A stretch of DNA of 46,251 bases from Microbacterium psychrotolerans (GCF_031085295.1 NZ_JAVFWO010000010.1:1-46251), one strand, 5' to 3'; shown: positions 25,425 to 33,519, counted from the stretch's first letter. Numbers and translations are program-made. The notes: generated by a model not told the origin, from the sequence alone.

Positions 25425-25469
25425 GGCTGTGGTTCTTTCGTCGTGGGGAGGCATCCCTTACGAAAAAGA

Positions 25470-25512
25470 AGACCGCCCCGAGGGCGGTCTGGGTCGCGCG
25501 AAACCCACCGCC
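25470..25512 (-). promoter_or_regulatory. trp transcription attenuator (antiterminator/terminator)
   Basis: Read on the minus strand: segment 1 CACCGC (25521-25516) can pair with segment 2 GCGGTG (25511-25506). Segment 2 in longer form, GGCGGTGGGT (25512-25503), pairs with segment 3 ACCCAGACCGCC (25494-25483) as the antiterminator, with a 2-base bulge. Segment 3 also forms the terminator AGACCGCCC/GGGCGGTCT (25490-25470, loop TCG) followed by TTCTTTTT. Ribosome stalling at the two Trp codons would mask segment 1 and favour the antiterminator. Confidence 0.93.
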
Positions 25513-25547
25513 TATGCGGTGAGCCACCAGGTGAGGCGTGCGGACAT
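25512..25547 (-). CDS. trpL: trp leader peptide MSARLTWWLTA
   Basis: An 11-codon open reading frame, ATG at 25547 and TAG at 25514-25512, encodes MSARLTWWLTA with tandem Trp codons at positions 7 and 8 (25529-25524). It ends just before the segment-2 arm of the attenuator, as required for ribosome-mediated attenuation: with charged tRNA-Trp the ribosome reaches the stop and covers segment 2, allowing the terminator; with scarce tRNA-Trp it stalls and the trpEG gene is expressed. There is no Shine-Dalgarno sequence; TAGGTT six bases before the ATG predicts a leaderless start. Confidence 0.93.
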   Translation of the reverse strand: MSARLTWWLTA

Positions 25548-25553
25548 GCGCCG

Positions 25554-25559
25554 AACCTA
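25554..25559 (-). promoter_or_regulatory. -10 TAGGTT, promoter of the trp leader
   Basis: On the minus strand TAGGTT is followed by CGGCGC and the trpL ATG, so transcription should begin at the leader peptide start codon. The distance to the terminator is about 78 bases. Confidence 0.65.
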
Positions 25560-25599
25560 CCACACCGCTCGTGGCCTCCGTCGACCCTCGATGCCGTCG

Positions 25600-26835
25600 T
25601 TACGTCTGCCGCGCGTGCTCCAGCATCTCGGCTCCGTGGCGCCAGCCGACGGTCTCGTAGCCGACCACCACCACGGCGGGCGCGCACGCGATGAACAGCA
25701 GCGCCACCCCGAGCGACGCACCGAGCGTGACGGCGATGACGCTCGCGGCGAGTGCGGCGACCGAGCCCAGGTAGAGCCAGACGTGGAACGGATCGAACTG
25801 CATCACGGTGAGCGCGTAGATGCCGAACAGGAACGTCTCGTAGACGAGTACCGGAATCGCGATGCTGAGCACCGCGAAGGTCTCGTCGACGTGCGCGTGA
25901 TGCGAGATGACGTTGGCGGCGACGTGGAGTCCCGCGCCGACCGCGATCAGCGAGCCGAAGACGAAGAGGTGCAGGTAACCCCAAGGGAACCCGCGCCAGC
26001 GATGCCGCTCGAGCACCTGGCCGAACGGGATGGCGAAGTAGTTCCACCACATGCCGAACGCCAGGGCCGTGCCGCCGAAAGCGATGAGAGCTGCCTCCAG
26101 GGACCACACGTCGCCCTGGATGACCGCTGAGATCGCCAGGATCGTGCCGAGGATGACCTCGCCCAGCGTGATGATGACGAGGAGGCCGTAGCGCTCGGCG
26201 ATGTGGTGCGGATGCCACGGTGTGGGTCCGAAGCGCTTCTCGGCGAACAGCGGTCCCGCCAGCTCGAACAGCATCAGCAGCGTCGTGAACACCAGGGTGG
26301 TGCCGACGGGCAGGTTGAGGAAGATCAGCGCGATCCATCCGAGCTGCGCGATCGAGACGTTGACGATGTAGGCGACGCAGGTCCTGCGGCGCGCCTCGTC
26401 CTGCACGGCGGCGCGGATCCAGAGCGCGATCGTCGCGACGCGCATGACGACGTACCCGAGGACCATGACGGTGTTGTCCAGATAGTCGCCGTCGTCGATG
26501 GAGTGGAACACGTCCGGCACGCCGAGGGCGACGATGAGCACGCCCACCATCACGACCAGCGTCGAGACGCGGAAGTAGATGTCGTCGGTGTCGTACGCCG
26601 ACGCGAGCCAGCTGTAGTTGATCCACGCCCAGGTGACTGCGAAGGTCGAGAACGCGAACCCGATGATGGCCGAGCTGACGTGCCCGAGCTCGAGGAGATG
26701 CGCCATCTGGGACGAGATCTGGCTGAACGCGACGACGAACGTCAGGTCGAACAGCAGCTCCAGGGGTGTCGCTGTCCGGTGCGCCTCGTTCGGGTCCCTG
26801 CCGGTCATGCGTCCGAGGTGGTGGCTCAGGCTCAT
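25600..26835 (-). CDS. LtrA-family (low temperature requirement A) membrane protein
   Basis: This 411-residue integral membrane protein has about ten to twelve hydrophobic segments. The N-terminal signature TPLELLFDLTFVVAFSQIS and the central HHIAERYGLLVIITLGEVILG are characteristic of LtrA-like proteins, named after a Listeria gene needed for growth at low temperature. No transport or enzymatic function is firmly established for the family. The ATG at 26835 is chosen over GTG/ATG further up (26901) because TATCTT lies six bases upstream, giving a leaderless mRNA. It is divergent from ispG, with the predicted -10 elements of the two genes about 115 bases apart. Confidence 0.92.
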   Translation of the reverse strand: MSLSHHLGRMTGRDPNEAHRTATPLELLFDLTFVVAFSQISSQMAHLLELGHVSSAIIGFAFSTFAVTWAWINYSWLASAYDTDDIYFRVSTLVVMVGVLIVALGVPDVFHSIDDGDYLDNTVMVLGYVVMRVATIALWIRAAVQDEARRRTCVAYIVNVSIAQLGWIALIFLNLPVGTTLVFTTLLMLFELAGPLFAEKRFGPTPWHPHHIAERYGLLVIITLGEVILGTILAISAVIQGDVWSLEAALIAFGGTALAFGMWWNYFAIPFGQVLERHRWRGFPWGYLHLFVFGSLIAVGAGLHVAANVISHHAHVDETFAVLSIAIPVLVYETFLFGIYALTVMQFDPFHVWLYLGSVAALAASVIAVTLGASLGVALLFIACAPAVVVVGYETVGWRHGAEMLEHARQT

Positions 26836-26841
26836 GGCGGG

Positions 26842-26847
26842 AAGATA
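26842..26847 (-). promoter_or_regulatory. -10 TATCTT, leaderless promoter of the LtrA-like gene
   Basis: TATCTT, then CCCGCC, then ATG at 26835 on the minus strand. It is among the best -10 matches in the window and decides the start codon. Confidence 0.65.
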
Positions 26848-26962
26848 CACCGTCAGCGAGACGCTGCCGAAAGCGAGCGGCTGCTCGCGGGGTTCCGGCA
26901 TCCGCTCAGCACTTCGGCAGGGCTCTCCCGGCGACGCCGAGGCCGGCGGGCGCCCCGCCGCG

Positions 26963-26968
26963 TAGGCT
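26963..26968 (+). promoter_or_regulatory. -10 TAGGCT, leaderless promoter of ispG
   Basis: TAGGCT, then GGTCAC, then the GTG at 26975. It is identical to the dxr element, which suggests the two MEP-pathway genes share promoter type. Confidence 0.65.
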
Positions 26969-26974
26969 GGTCAC

Positions 26975-28126
26975 GTGCCAGCCGTCAATCTCGGGATGCC
27001 CAAGGTCCCCGAAACGCTCGCCCCCCGTCGCAAGACCCGCCAGATCAAGGTGGGCAAGGTGCTGGTCGGCGGCGATGCGCCGGTGAGCGTGCAGTCGATG
27101 ACGACCACGCCGACGACCAACATCAACGCCACGCTCCAGCAGATCGCCGAGCTGACCGCGTCGGGCTGCGAGATCGTGCGCGTCGCCGTGCCGTCGCAGG
27201 ACGACGCCGACGTGCTGCACATCATCGCGAAGAAGAGCCAGATCCCGGTGATCGCCGACATCCACTTCCAGCCCAAGTACGTGTTCCAGGCGATCGATGC
27301 CGGCTGCGGCGCGGTGCGCGTGAACCCGGGCAACATCCGCAAGTTCGACGACCAGGTCGGCGCCATCGCCGCCGCCGCGAAGGCGGCGGGAGTGTCGCTG
27401 CGCATCGGCGTCAACGCCGGCTCGCTCGACCGGCGTCTACTCGAGAAGTACGGCAAGGCGACTCCCGAGGCCCTCGTCGAGAGTGCCGTCTGGGAGGCAT
27501 CGCTCTTCGAGGAGCACGATTTCCACGACTTCAAGATCTCGGTCAAGCACAACGACCCGATCGTGATGGTCAAGGCCTACCGGCTGCTCGCCGAGCGCGG
27601 CGACTGGCCCCTGCACCTCGGCGTGACCGAGGCGGGCCCCGCGTTCCAGGGCACGATCAAGTCCGCGACCGCCTTCGGCATCCTGCTCGCCGAGGGCATC
27701 GGCGACACGATCCGCGTGTCGCTGTCCGCGCCGCCCGCTGAAGAGGTCAAGGTCGGCCACCAGATCCTGCAGTCGCTGAATCTGCGCGAGCGCAAGCTCG
27801 AGATCGTGTCGTGCCCGTCCTGCGGCCGTGCCCAGGTCGACGTCTACACGCTCGCCGACAACGTCACCGAGGGTCTGAAGGATATGACCGTGCCGTTGCG
27901 CGTCGCGGTCATGGGCTGCGTCGTCAACGGCCCGGGTGAGGCCCGTGAGGCCGACCTCGGCGTCGCTTCGGGAAACGGCAAGGGGCAGATCTTCGTGAAG
28001 GGCCAGGTCATCAAGACCGTCCCCGAGGCCGACATCGTCGCCACGCTCATCGAAGAGGCCAACCGCATCGCCGACGAGATGGGCCCGGGCGCGCCCGTCG
28101 GCACCGCGCAGGTCGTCACGTCCTGA
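26975..28126 (+). CDS. ispG: 4-hydroxy-3-methylbut-2-en-1-yl diphosphate synthase (IspG/GcpE)
   Basis: This 383-residue cytosolic iron-sulfur enzyme converts methylerythritol cyclodiphosphate to HMBPP in the MEP pathway. The [4Fe-4S] ligands are visible: Cys280 and Cys283 in SCPSCGRAQVD and Cys315 in VMGCVVNGPGE, with Glu322 as the fourth ligand. The TIM-barrel part has VQSMTTTPT, IPVIADIHFQPKY, RVNPGNIRKFDDQV and RIGVNAGSLD. The length is normal for the short bacterial form. The GTG start is set by the leaderless promoter. The stop overlaps the next ATG (TGATG), which couples it to the APH-like gene. Confidence 0.98.
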   Translation: MPAVNLGMPKVPETLAPRRKTRQIKVGKVLVGGDAPVSVQSMTTTPTTNINATLQQIAELTASGCEIVRVAVPSQDDADVLHIIAKKSQIPVIADIHFQPKYVFQAIDAGCGAVRVNPGNIRKFDDQVGAIAAAAKAAGVSLRIGVNAGSLDRRLLEKYGKATPEALVESAVWEASLFEEHDFHDFKISVKHNDPIVMVKAYRLLAERGDWPLHLGVTEAGPAFQGTIKSATAFGILLAEGIGDTIRVSLSAPPAEEVKVGHQILQSLNLRERKLEIVSCPSCGRAQVDVYTLADNVTEGLKDMTVPLRVAVMGCVVNGPGEAREADLGVASGNGKGQIFVKGQVIKTVPEADIVATLIEEANRIADEMGPGAPVGTAQVVTS

Positions 28127-29007
28127 TGGGTCTGGGCCGCCTGTCGGCCCTGCAGCGCGCACGCGTCGATGCGTGGCTGCCGGGGGCCGAGGTCGTCGCC
28201 GACCTCAGCTGGAACCAGGTGGAGACGGTCGTGCTCCGGGTGCGTCAGGCCGGCCGCGAGCTGATCGTCAAGGCCTCCGGCGACGGCGACCACCATCTCG
28301 GTCGAGAGCTCGACGCGCACGAAGGCGGCTTCGTCTCGGTGTGGCAGCAGGGCGGCCATGCGGCGCGCCTGCTGCACTCCGACCGCGCGGCGCGGGTGCT
28401 GGCGCTCGAGTGGCTGCCGGGTGAGCTGGCGTACCGGACGCCCGCGGGTGTGGACCCTGAGGTCCACCGCCGCGCGGGAGAGCTGCTGCGGCGGTTCCAC
28501 GACCAGTCTTCCCGCCCGTCCGATGGCGCGGATGCCGCCGCCACGCGTCGCGCCCTGCTCTGGCTCGACACGTCCGACGCCATCGCGCCGGACGTGCAGG
28601 CGCGGTTGCGACACGCACTCGCCGCGCTGCCTCCCATCGACGCGGACCTCGTTCCCACGCACGGCGACTGGCAGCCGCGGAACTGGCTGGTGGACGCCGG
28701 CGTGGTCCGCGTGATCGACTTCGGCAGATTCGCATTACGGCCGGCCGCGACCGACTTCGTGCGGCTCGCGGCGCAGGAGTGGCGTGAGAATCCGGCGTGC
28801 GAGGCTGCGTTCTTCGAGGGATACGGCCGCGATCCCCGGCGCGGATCCCGCGCGTCCGGCCGAGGGGTCGGTTCGTCTCAGTGGCTGCTGCTGAGGCTGC
28901 GTGAAGCCATCGGAACCGCCTGCTGGGCGCATCAGGTGGGGGACGAGGCGTTCGAGGCGCAGGGCCACCGCATGATCGCCGACGCGCTCGCCGAGTTCGA
29001 GGGCTGA
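28126..29007 (+). CDS. Aminoglycoside phosphotransferase-like (APH) kinase family protein
   Basis: This 293-residue soluble protein has the APH/choline-kinase fold. A P-loop-like region with Lys in ELIVKASGDGDHHLGRELDAHE, the Brenner-type catalytic loop THGDWQPRNWLVD (Asp-x-x-x-x-Asn) and the metal-binding RVIDFGRFALRPAATDFVRL are visible. Such proteins phosphorylate small molecules; this one is chromosomal and coupled to ispG by TGATG, so a housekeeping or unknown substrate is more likely than antibiotic resistance. The extra ispG linkage may be historical rather than functional. Confidence 0.88.
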   Translation: MGLGRLSALQRARVDAWLPGAEVVADLSWNQVETVVLRVRQAGRELIVKASGDGDHHLGRELDAHEGGFVSVWQQGGHAARLLHSDRAARVLALEWLPGELAYRTPAGVDPEVHRRAGELLRRFHDQSSRPSDGADAAATRRALLWLDTSDAIAPDVQARLRHALAALPPIDADLVPTHGDWQPRNWLVDAGVVRVIDFGRFALRPAATDFVRLAAQEWRENPACEAAFFEGYGRDPRRGSRASGRGVGSSQWLLLRLREAIGTACWAHQVGDEAFEAQGHRMIADALAEFEG

Positions 29008-29034
29008 CGCCCGCGGTCCCGCCGAGAGGCGTGG

Positions 29035-29040
29035 CATGAT
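29035..29040 (+). promoter_or_regulatory. -10-like CATGAT before the metallophosphoesterase gene
   Basis: CATGAT, preceded by TGG in extended -10 style, is six bases (CCGAGG) before the ATG at 29047. The spacer could also act as a weak Shine-Dalgarno sequence. Confidence 0.4.
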
Positions 29041-29046
29041 CCGAGG

Positions 29047-29793
29047 ATGCCTCTCGACCGGATCGCCCTCATCTCCGACGTCCACGGGAATCTGACTGCT
29101 CTCGAAGCGGTGCTCGACGACATCGCCGGCCGCGGCATCGGCCGGATCATCAACCTGGGCGACAACATCGGCAAGGGCCCGCGCGGTGGCGCCGCCACCG
29201 AGCGCGTGCGCGACGTATGCGAGGTGAACATCCGAGGCAACTGGGACGATTTCATCGGCAGCGTCGGCGACGACCAGCCGGAGGAGATGCGGTGGTGGCG
29301 GGACGAGCTCTCGTCGGAACAGCGGCGCTGGCTCGGCGGCCTCGCGCTCAGCCACGACCTCGTGATGAGCGGCCGGCAGATCCGGCTGTTCCATGCCTCG
29401 GCCGAGAGCCCGCACGTGCGGGTGCGGCTCCGCCACACCGACGAGGAGTTCGACGGCATGTTCCGCGCCACGGCGATGACCGGCGACGGCCCCGAGCCGA
29501 CCGTCGTCGGGTACGGCGACATCCACGACACGTATCTCGAGTCCCGCGACGGCCGCACCCTCTTCAATGCCGGCAGCGTCGGCAATCCGCTCGACGAGCC
29601 GACGCCGAGCTACGTGATCCTCGAGGGCGTGCTCGACGCCGCGGAGCGCGCGCCGTTCGAGGTGCGTTTCCTGCGCGTGCCGTACGACATCGACGCCGAG
29701 GTCGCGGCGGCGCAGGCCGTCGGCATGCCCCAGCGCGATGTCTGGGAGGTCGAGCTCCGCACCGCCGTGTACCGCGGACGGCAGGGCGCATGA
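29047..29793 (+). CDS. Calcineurin-like metallophosphoesterase (YfcE/MJ0936-like)
   Basis: This 248-residue cytosolic protein has the metallophosphoesterase signature: ALISDVHGNLTALEAVL (D-x-H), NLGDNIGKGP (GD-x-x), VNIRGNWDDFI (GN-H/D variant), LSHDLV and GYGDIHDTY (G-H/D-x-H). Proteins of this size hydrolyse phosphodiesters or phosphoproteins with two metal ions; the natural substrate is unknown. The Asp in GNWDD replaces the usual GNHD/GNHE His, a variation seen in this subgroup. Its TGA overlaps the ATG of the BenE-like gene (ATGA), so they are coupled. Confidence 0.9.
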   Translation: MPLDRIALISDVHGNLTALEAVLDDIAGRGIGRIINLGDNIGKGPRGGAATERVRDVCEVNIRGNWDDFIGSVGDDQPEEMRWWRDELSSEQRRWLGGLALSHDLVMSGRQIRLFHASAESPHVRVRLRHTDEEFDGMFRATAMTGDGPEPTVVGYGDIHDTYLESRDGRTLFNAGSVGNPLDEPTPSYVILEGVLDAAERAPFEVRFLRVPYDIDAEVAAAQAVGMPQRDVWEVELRTAVYRGRQGA

Positions 29794-30995
29794 GCGCCGC
29801 CGCCGGCTCGGCGCCGACGGGGGCCGCCGCGCCGCTGTCGCGGCCGATCGTCGCCGGGATCGTGACCGCGCTGGTCGGGGTCACGAGCTCCTTCGCCGTC
29901 GTGCTGACAGGCCTCGACGCCGTCGGCGCCACGCGCGCGCAGGCGGCGAGCGGGCTGCTGGTGCTGTGCCTGACGATGGGCGCTTCGGCGATCCTCCTCG
30001 CCTGGCGGTATCGGATGCCGATCACGGTGGCGTGGTCGACGCCCGGCGCCGCGGTCCTCGCCGCCACGGGCTCCGTCGAGGGCGGCTGGTCCGCGGCCGT
30101 CGGAGCGTTCCTCGTCACGGCCGCCCTGATCCTGCTGACGGCCCTCTGGCCGCAGCTCGGCCGCCTGATCGCCCGGATTCCCCCGTCGATCGCCCAGGCG
30201 ATGCTCGCGGGTGTGCTGCTGCCGCTCTGTCTCGCGCCCGTCACCGGAGTCGTGGCGAACCCGTGGGGCGTCGTCCCCGTCCTGCTCACCTGGCTGGTGT
30301 TCGTGCGTGCGGCACCGCGCTGGGCCGTACCGCTGGCGTTCGTCGCGGCATCCGTCGTCATCGGCGTGCATGTCGCGGTCACCGGCGCGACGATCGACCC
30401 GGCCCTGCTGGTGCCGCGGCTCGAGTTCACGGCGCCCGTCTTCACCGTCGGAGCCATCGTCGGTCTGGCGCTGCCGCTCTTCCTCGTGACGATGGCCTCG
30501 CAGAACGTCCCGGGCGTCGCCATCATGCGCAGCTTCGGCTACGAGGTGCCCTGGCGCCCGGCGATGCTCGTGACCGGCCTGGGCACCGCCCTCGGAGCGA
30601 CCGCGGGCGGGCACGCGATCAATCTGGCCGCGATCAGCGCGGCGCTCGCCGCGGGGCCCGACGCCGACCCCGACGCGAAGCGCCGCTGGGTCGCCGGGGT
30701 GTCCACGGGGGCCGGAGGCATCGTGCTCGGCGGTCTGTCGGCGGCGCTCGTCGCCCTCGTGGTGGTGTCTCCGGATGCCGTCATCCCGGCGGTCGCCGGC
30801 ATCGCGCTGTTCGGCGCCTTCGGTTCGGCTGTACAGCAGGCGATCGACGACCCGGGGGAGCGGCTGCCTGCCGTGGTGACGTTCCTGGTCGCGGCGTCGG
30901 GTGTGGCGATCGCCGGCGTGAGCGCGGCTTTCTGGGCGCTGGTCGCGGGACTCGTGGTTCGCGAGGTGCTCCACGCGGGACGCCGCTCACGCTGA
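29790..30995 (+). CDS. BenE/benzoate-family membrane transporter
   Basis: This 401-residue membrane protein has about twelve hydrophobic segments and matches the BenE (benzoate/H+ symporter-like) family. Characteristic stretches are ITVAWSTPGAAVLAATGSVEGGW, PPSIAQAMLAGVLLPLCLAP, LVTMASQNVPGVAIMRSFGYEVPWRP and TAGGHAINLAAISAAL. The family imports aromatic acids, but no aromatic catabolic gene is nearby, so the substrate is uncertain. The start overlaps the phosphoesterase stop (ATGA). It converges with the following minus-strand gene with only 11 bases between stops. Confidence 0.9.
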   Translation: MSAAAGSAPTGAAAPLSRPIVAGIVTALVGVTSSFAVVLTGLDAVGATRAQAASGLLVLCLTMGASAILLAWRYRMPITVAWSTPGAAVLAATGSVEGGWSAAVGAFLVTAALILLTALWPQLGRLIARIPPSIAQAMLAGVLLPLCLAPVTGVVANPWGVVPVLLTWLVFVRAAPRWAVPLAFVAASVVIGVHVAVTGATIDPALLVPRLEFTAPVFTVGAIVGLALPLFLVTMASQNVPGVAIMRSFGYEVPWRPAMLVTGLGTALGATAGGHAINLAAISAALAAGPDADPDAKRRWVAGVSTGAGGIVLGGLSAALVALVVVSPDAVIPAVAGIALFGAFGSAVQQAIDDPGERLPAVVTFLVAASGVAIAGVSAAFWALVAGLVVREVLHAGRRSR

Positions 30996-31006
30996 GGATC
31001 AGGGCG

Positions 31007-31309
31007 TCAGCGGCGCCCGGAGGCTCGCCGGCGACTGAAGGCCGTGTAGGCGCCGAGGAGGCGCGGCACGACGATGTAGACCGCGAGCGGCACGACGACC
31101 GCCGTCAGCACGAGCGCGCGCAGGACCGGGTGCCACGACTCCGACACCGGACCGAGCAGCAGCATGCCGATGGACACGAGCGGGAAGATCGCCAGCCACG
31201 TCACGACCGCGCGCACGTGGACCGAAGGGGGCGCAACCGGTGCGACCGGTGCGACGACGTTCTCCCGGTCTCCTTCGGCGGCGGCGATGTCGGTGGCAGT
31301 GTCGCTCAT
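31007..31309 (-). CDS. Small two-helix membrane protein of unknown function
   Basis: This 100-residue protein has an acidic N-terminal segment with an AP/V-rich stretch (VVAPVAPVAPPSV), two transmembrane helices (about 38-57 and 64-85) and a basic C-terminal tail (SRRRASGRR). I cannot assign a family with confidence; similar C-terminal segments occur in antibiotic biosynthesis monooxygenase-associated membrane proteins. The ATG at 31309 has a GAGGAG ribosome binding site ending 5 bases upstream, better than an ATG 21 bases further upstream. It lies alone between the BenE-like and pyroglutamyl peptidase genes. Confidence 0.75.
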   Translation of the reverse strand: MSDTATDIAAAEGDRENVVAPVAPVAPPSVHVRAVVTWLAIFPLVSIGMLLLGPVSESWHPVLRALVLTAVVVPLAVYIVVPRLLGAYTAFSRRRASGRR

Positions 31310-31416
31310 GGGACTCCTCGGGTGCGGCATCCGGATCGGTGGGTGGGGCAGTGGAGTCTTTCAAGCCCACGGCACCGGCGAGTATTCCGCGGGCGTATGA
31401 CGCGACGGCTGGGATG

Positions 31417-32055
31417 TCAGTGCAGGGTGCCGCCGGGGGCGGAAACGTCGGCGGTGATCTCGAGGCTGGTGCGCACGGCGATCTCGAGCGCCTGCGCGAT
31501 GTCGGCGAGGGGCAGAGCTGCGGAATCGGACGACGGCGCGTGTTCAGCCGACCAGGGAACGTGGATGAATCCGGCGCGGGTTGCCGATTCCGCCGACTCG
31601 AGCGCCGTGAAGAAGACGTGGTTGCAGACGAACGTGCCTGCCGAGTGCGACACCTCCGCGGGGATGCCGGCCGCGGCGATCCGCCGTGCGATCTCCTTCA
31701 CCGGCAGTGTGGCGAAGTGCGCCGCCGCTGCACCCGGCACGCTCGGCACGTCGATCGGCTGCTCGCCGACGTTGTCGGGGATGCGGGCGTCCACCAGGTT
31801 CACGGCGACGCGCTCGACCCCGATCGCGGCGCGGCCGCCCGCCAGCCCGGCGGCGATGACGATGTCCGGCCGGTGCTCGGCGAGCAGCTTCCGCAGGCTC
31901 CCGGCCGCCCCGGTGAACGTGACCGGCAGCACGGCCGTGACGAGCACCTCGGGCCCCTCCCAGTGGGCGGCGACGCGGTGGACCGCCTCGCCCGACGGGT
32001 TGGCGGCGTCGCCGCCGAACGGCTCGAACCCGGTCAGCAGCACGGTCGTCGTCAC
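31417..32055 (-). CDS. pcp: Pyroglutamyl-peptidase I
   Basis: This 212-residue cytosolic cysteine peptidase (family C15) removes N-terminal pyroglutamate from peptides. Motifs are TGFEPFGGDAANPS at the N-terminus, GLAGGRAAIGVERVAVN with the catalytic Glu, HSAGTFVCNHVFF with the nucleophile Cys, and AGFIHVPW with the catalytic His. The length is normal. The GTG at 32055 is set by a leaderless TAGCCT whose first three bases are the stop codon of the upstream RNB-domain gene, so the gene has its own promoter although it is only 9 bases downstream. Confidence 0.95.
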   Translation of the reverse strand: MTTTVLLTGFEPFGGDAANPSGEAVHRVAAHWEGPEVLVTAVLPVTFTGAAGSLRKLLAEHRPDIVIAAGLAGGRAAIGVERVAVNLVDARIPDNVGEQPIDVPSVPGAAAAHFATLPVKEIARRIAAAGIPAEVSHSAGTFVCNHVFFTALESAESATRAGFIHVPWSAEHAPSSDSAALPLADIAQALEIAVRTSLEITADVSAPGGTLH

Positions 32056-32061
32056 GACACC

Positions 32062-32067
32062 AGGCTA
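32062..32067 (-). promoter_or_regulatory. -10 TAGCCT of pcp, overlapping the RNB gene stop codon
   Basis: On the minus strand TAGCCT is followed by GGTGTC and the pcp GTG. The TAG of the hexamer is the RNB-gene stop codon. Confidence 0.55.
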
Positions 32068-33507
32068 GGCGGTCGGCTCGAGCACGATGGATCCCGTCGC
32101 GATGGAGGCGCTCCTCAGACGCAGCCGCACCGTCGATCCAGGGACGGCGTCGAGCCCGGCCACCTTGGCGGTCACCGGTGGATCCGTCAGCTGCACCCGT
32201 GATCCGTCGTTGCGCCGGCCGAGCACCACGGCCTCGAAGACCTGCCCTTCATGCCGCGAGAGCAGCGCCGCCTCGACCCGGTCGAGGGTGGCGGCATCCA
32301 GCCGGTTCGCCACGCCGTCGCTGCGCGCCATGATCTTGGGCAGCGTCGGCAGGCTCTCCCGCACCCATGCCGGCACCTCGCGCCGATTCGCCAGCGCTTC
32401 ACAGGTGACGAGCGACCACCGATCGACCAGCCGGCGCAGGGGAGCGGTGGCGTGGGCGTACGGCGCGCCGATCGCCGCCTGCAGCGGATCGGCGGGCGCG
32501 CTGCCGTCGAAGGCCGCGTAGCCGGCGCCGCGGAACAGGCCCGCGGCGGCATCCAGGATCGCCAGCGCCGCCGGCTGATCGCGATCGAGCGTGCGCAGAT
32601 AGTCGCCGTAGGAGACGCCTGGCGTCCACGGGATCCCGAGTGCCTCCGTCTGTGCCCGGAACGCCGCGACGTCATCGATGTCGGCGGCCGGCATGGTGCG
32701 GAGGATGCCGACCCCTCCGCGCAGCATGAGGTCGGCCGCTGCCATGCCCGTCAGCAGGGACACCTGTGCGTTCCAGTCCTCGACGGCGAGCGGCGCGTCC
32801 CGTTCCAGCCGGTACCCCGAATCGTCGGGGACCATGCGGGTCTCTGGCACGTTGAGGCTCACGCCGCCGCGCTCTGCCTCGCGTTCCAGCCGCAGTTTCC
32901 CGAACCAGGCGAGCGCCTGCAGGGCATCCGGCGCGGTGCCCGCGTCGATCGCAGCCTGGGCATCCACGTACGTCCACTGGGCGCGCGAGCGGATCACCGC
33001 GCGGCGCAGGGAGGTCTCGAGCGGCCGTGCGCCGTCGTCGAGGACGAATCGCCACACGAAGGCGCGCCGCTCGCCCCCGGGCAGGAGCGAGGCGGCGTCC
33101 TCGCTGAGGGCGGGCGGATGCAGCGGGATCCGGCCGTCGGCCGCGTACAGCGTCTGCCCGCGCACGCGCGCCTCGCCGTCGATGGCGCCGCCCCGCATCA
33201 CGAAGGCCGGCAGATCGGCGATCGCGTAGTGGAGCACCGCCCCCGTCGGCATCCGCTCGAGGTGCAGCGCCTGGTCGAGATCCGTCGAACCTGCGGGGTC
33301 GATCGTGAGGAACTCGATGTCCCGCAGGTCGTCGAGCTGCGCCGCCGCCGGATCGGCCGGGACGTCGCGCGCCGCCTGCCGTGCTTCGGCGTCCACCGCT
33401 GCCGGGAAGCCGTCCGGAAGGTCGAGGTCCGTCCGCAGCTGCGCAAGCGACTCGATCAGGTCGTCGTGGGCCCGCGCGGGGACCACTCGGGGGCGACGTG
33501 CGGGCAC
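32065..33507 (-). CDS. RNB-domain (RNase II/R-like) ribonuclease
   Basis: This 480-residue protein contains an RNB exoribonuclease domain (about 65-380) with the catalytic acidic motif EFLTIDPAGSTDLDQALHLER, followed by LHYAIADLPAFV, GGAIDGEARVRGQTLYAADGRIPLHPPALSEDAASL, and TAPLRRLVDRW. It would degrade single-stranded RNA from the 3' end. It lacks the N-terminal cold-shock domains of RNase II/R, and the C-terminal 80 residues form at most a short S1-like barrel, so it is the compact actinobacterial form. The GTG at 33507 has TACACT six bases upstream. The stop codon overlaps the pcp promoter. Confidence 0.93.
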   Translation of the reverse strand: MPARRPRVVPARAHDDLIESLAQLRTDLDLPDGFPAAVDAEARQAARDVPADPAAAQLDDLRDIEFLTIDPAGSTDLDQALHLERMPTGAVLHYAIADLPAFVMRGGAIDGEARVRGQTLYAADGRIPLHPPALSEDAASLLPGGERRAFVWRFVLDDGARPLETSLRRAVIRSRAQWTYVDAQAAIDAGTAPDALQALAWFGKLRLEREAERGGVSLNVPETRMVPDDSGYRLERDAPLAVEDWNAQVSLLTGMAAADLMLRGGVGILRTMPAADIDDVAAFRAQTEALGIPWTPGVSYGDYLRTLDRDQPAALAILDAAAGLFRGAGYAAFDGSAPADPLQAAIGAPYAHATAPLRRLVDRWSLVTCEALANRREVPAWVRESLPTLPKIMARSDGVANRLDAATLDRVEAALLSRHEGQVFEAVVLGRRNDGSRVQLTDPPVTAKVAGLDAVPGSTVRLRLRSASIATGSIVLEPTA

Positions 33508-33513
33508 CCGCTC

Positions 33514-33519
33514 AGTGTA
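33514..33519 (-). promoter_or_regulatory. -10 TACACT, leaderless promoter of the RNB gene
   Basis: TACACT, then GAGCGG, then GTG at 33507 on the minus strand. Confidence 0.55.

Noticed and set aside
28126..29007. APH-like gene as an antibiotic-resistance determinant
   Set aside because: It is coupled to the housekeeping gene ispG, has no mobile-element context and lacks specific resistance-enzyme similarity I can recognise.
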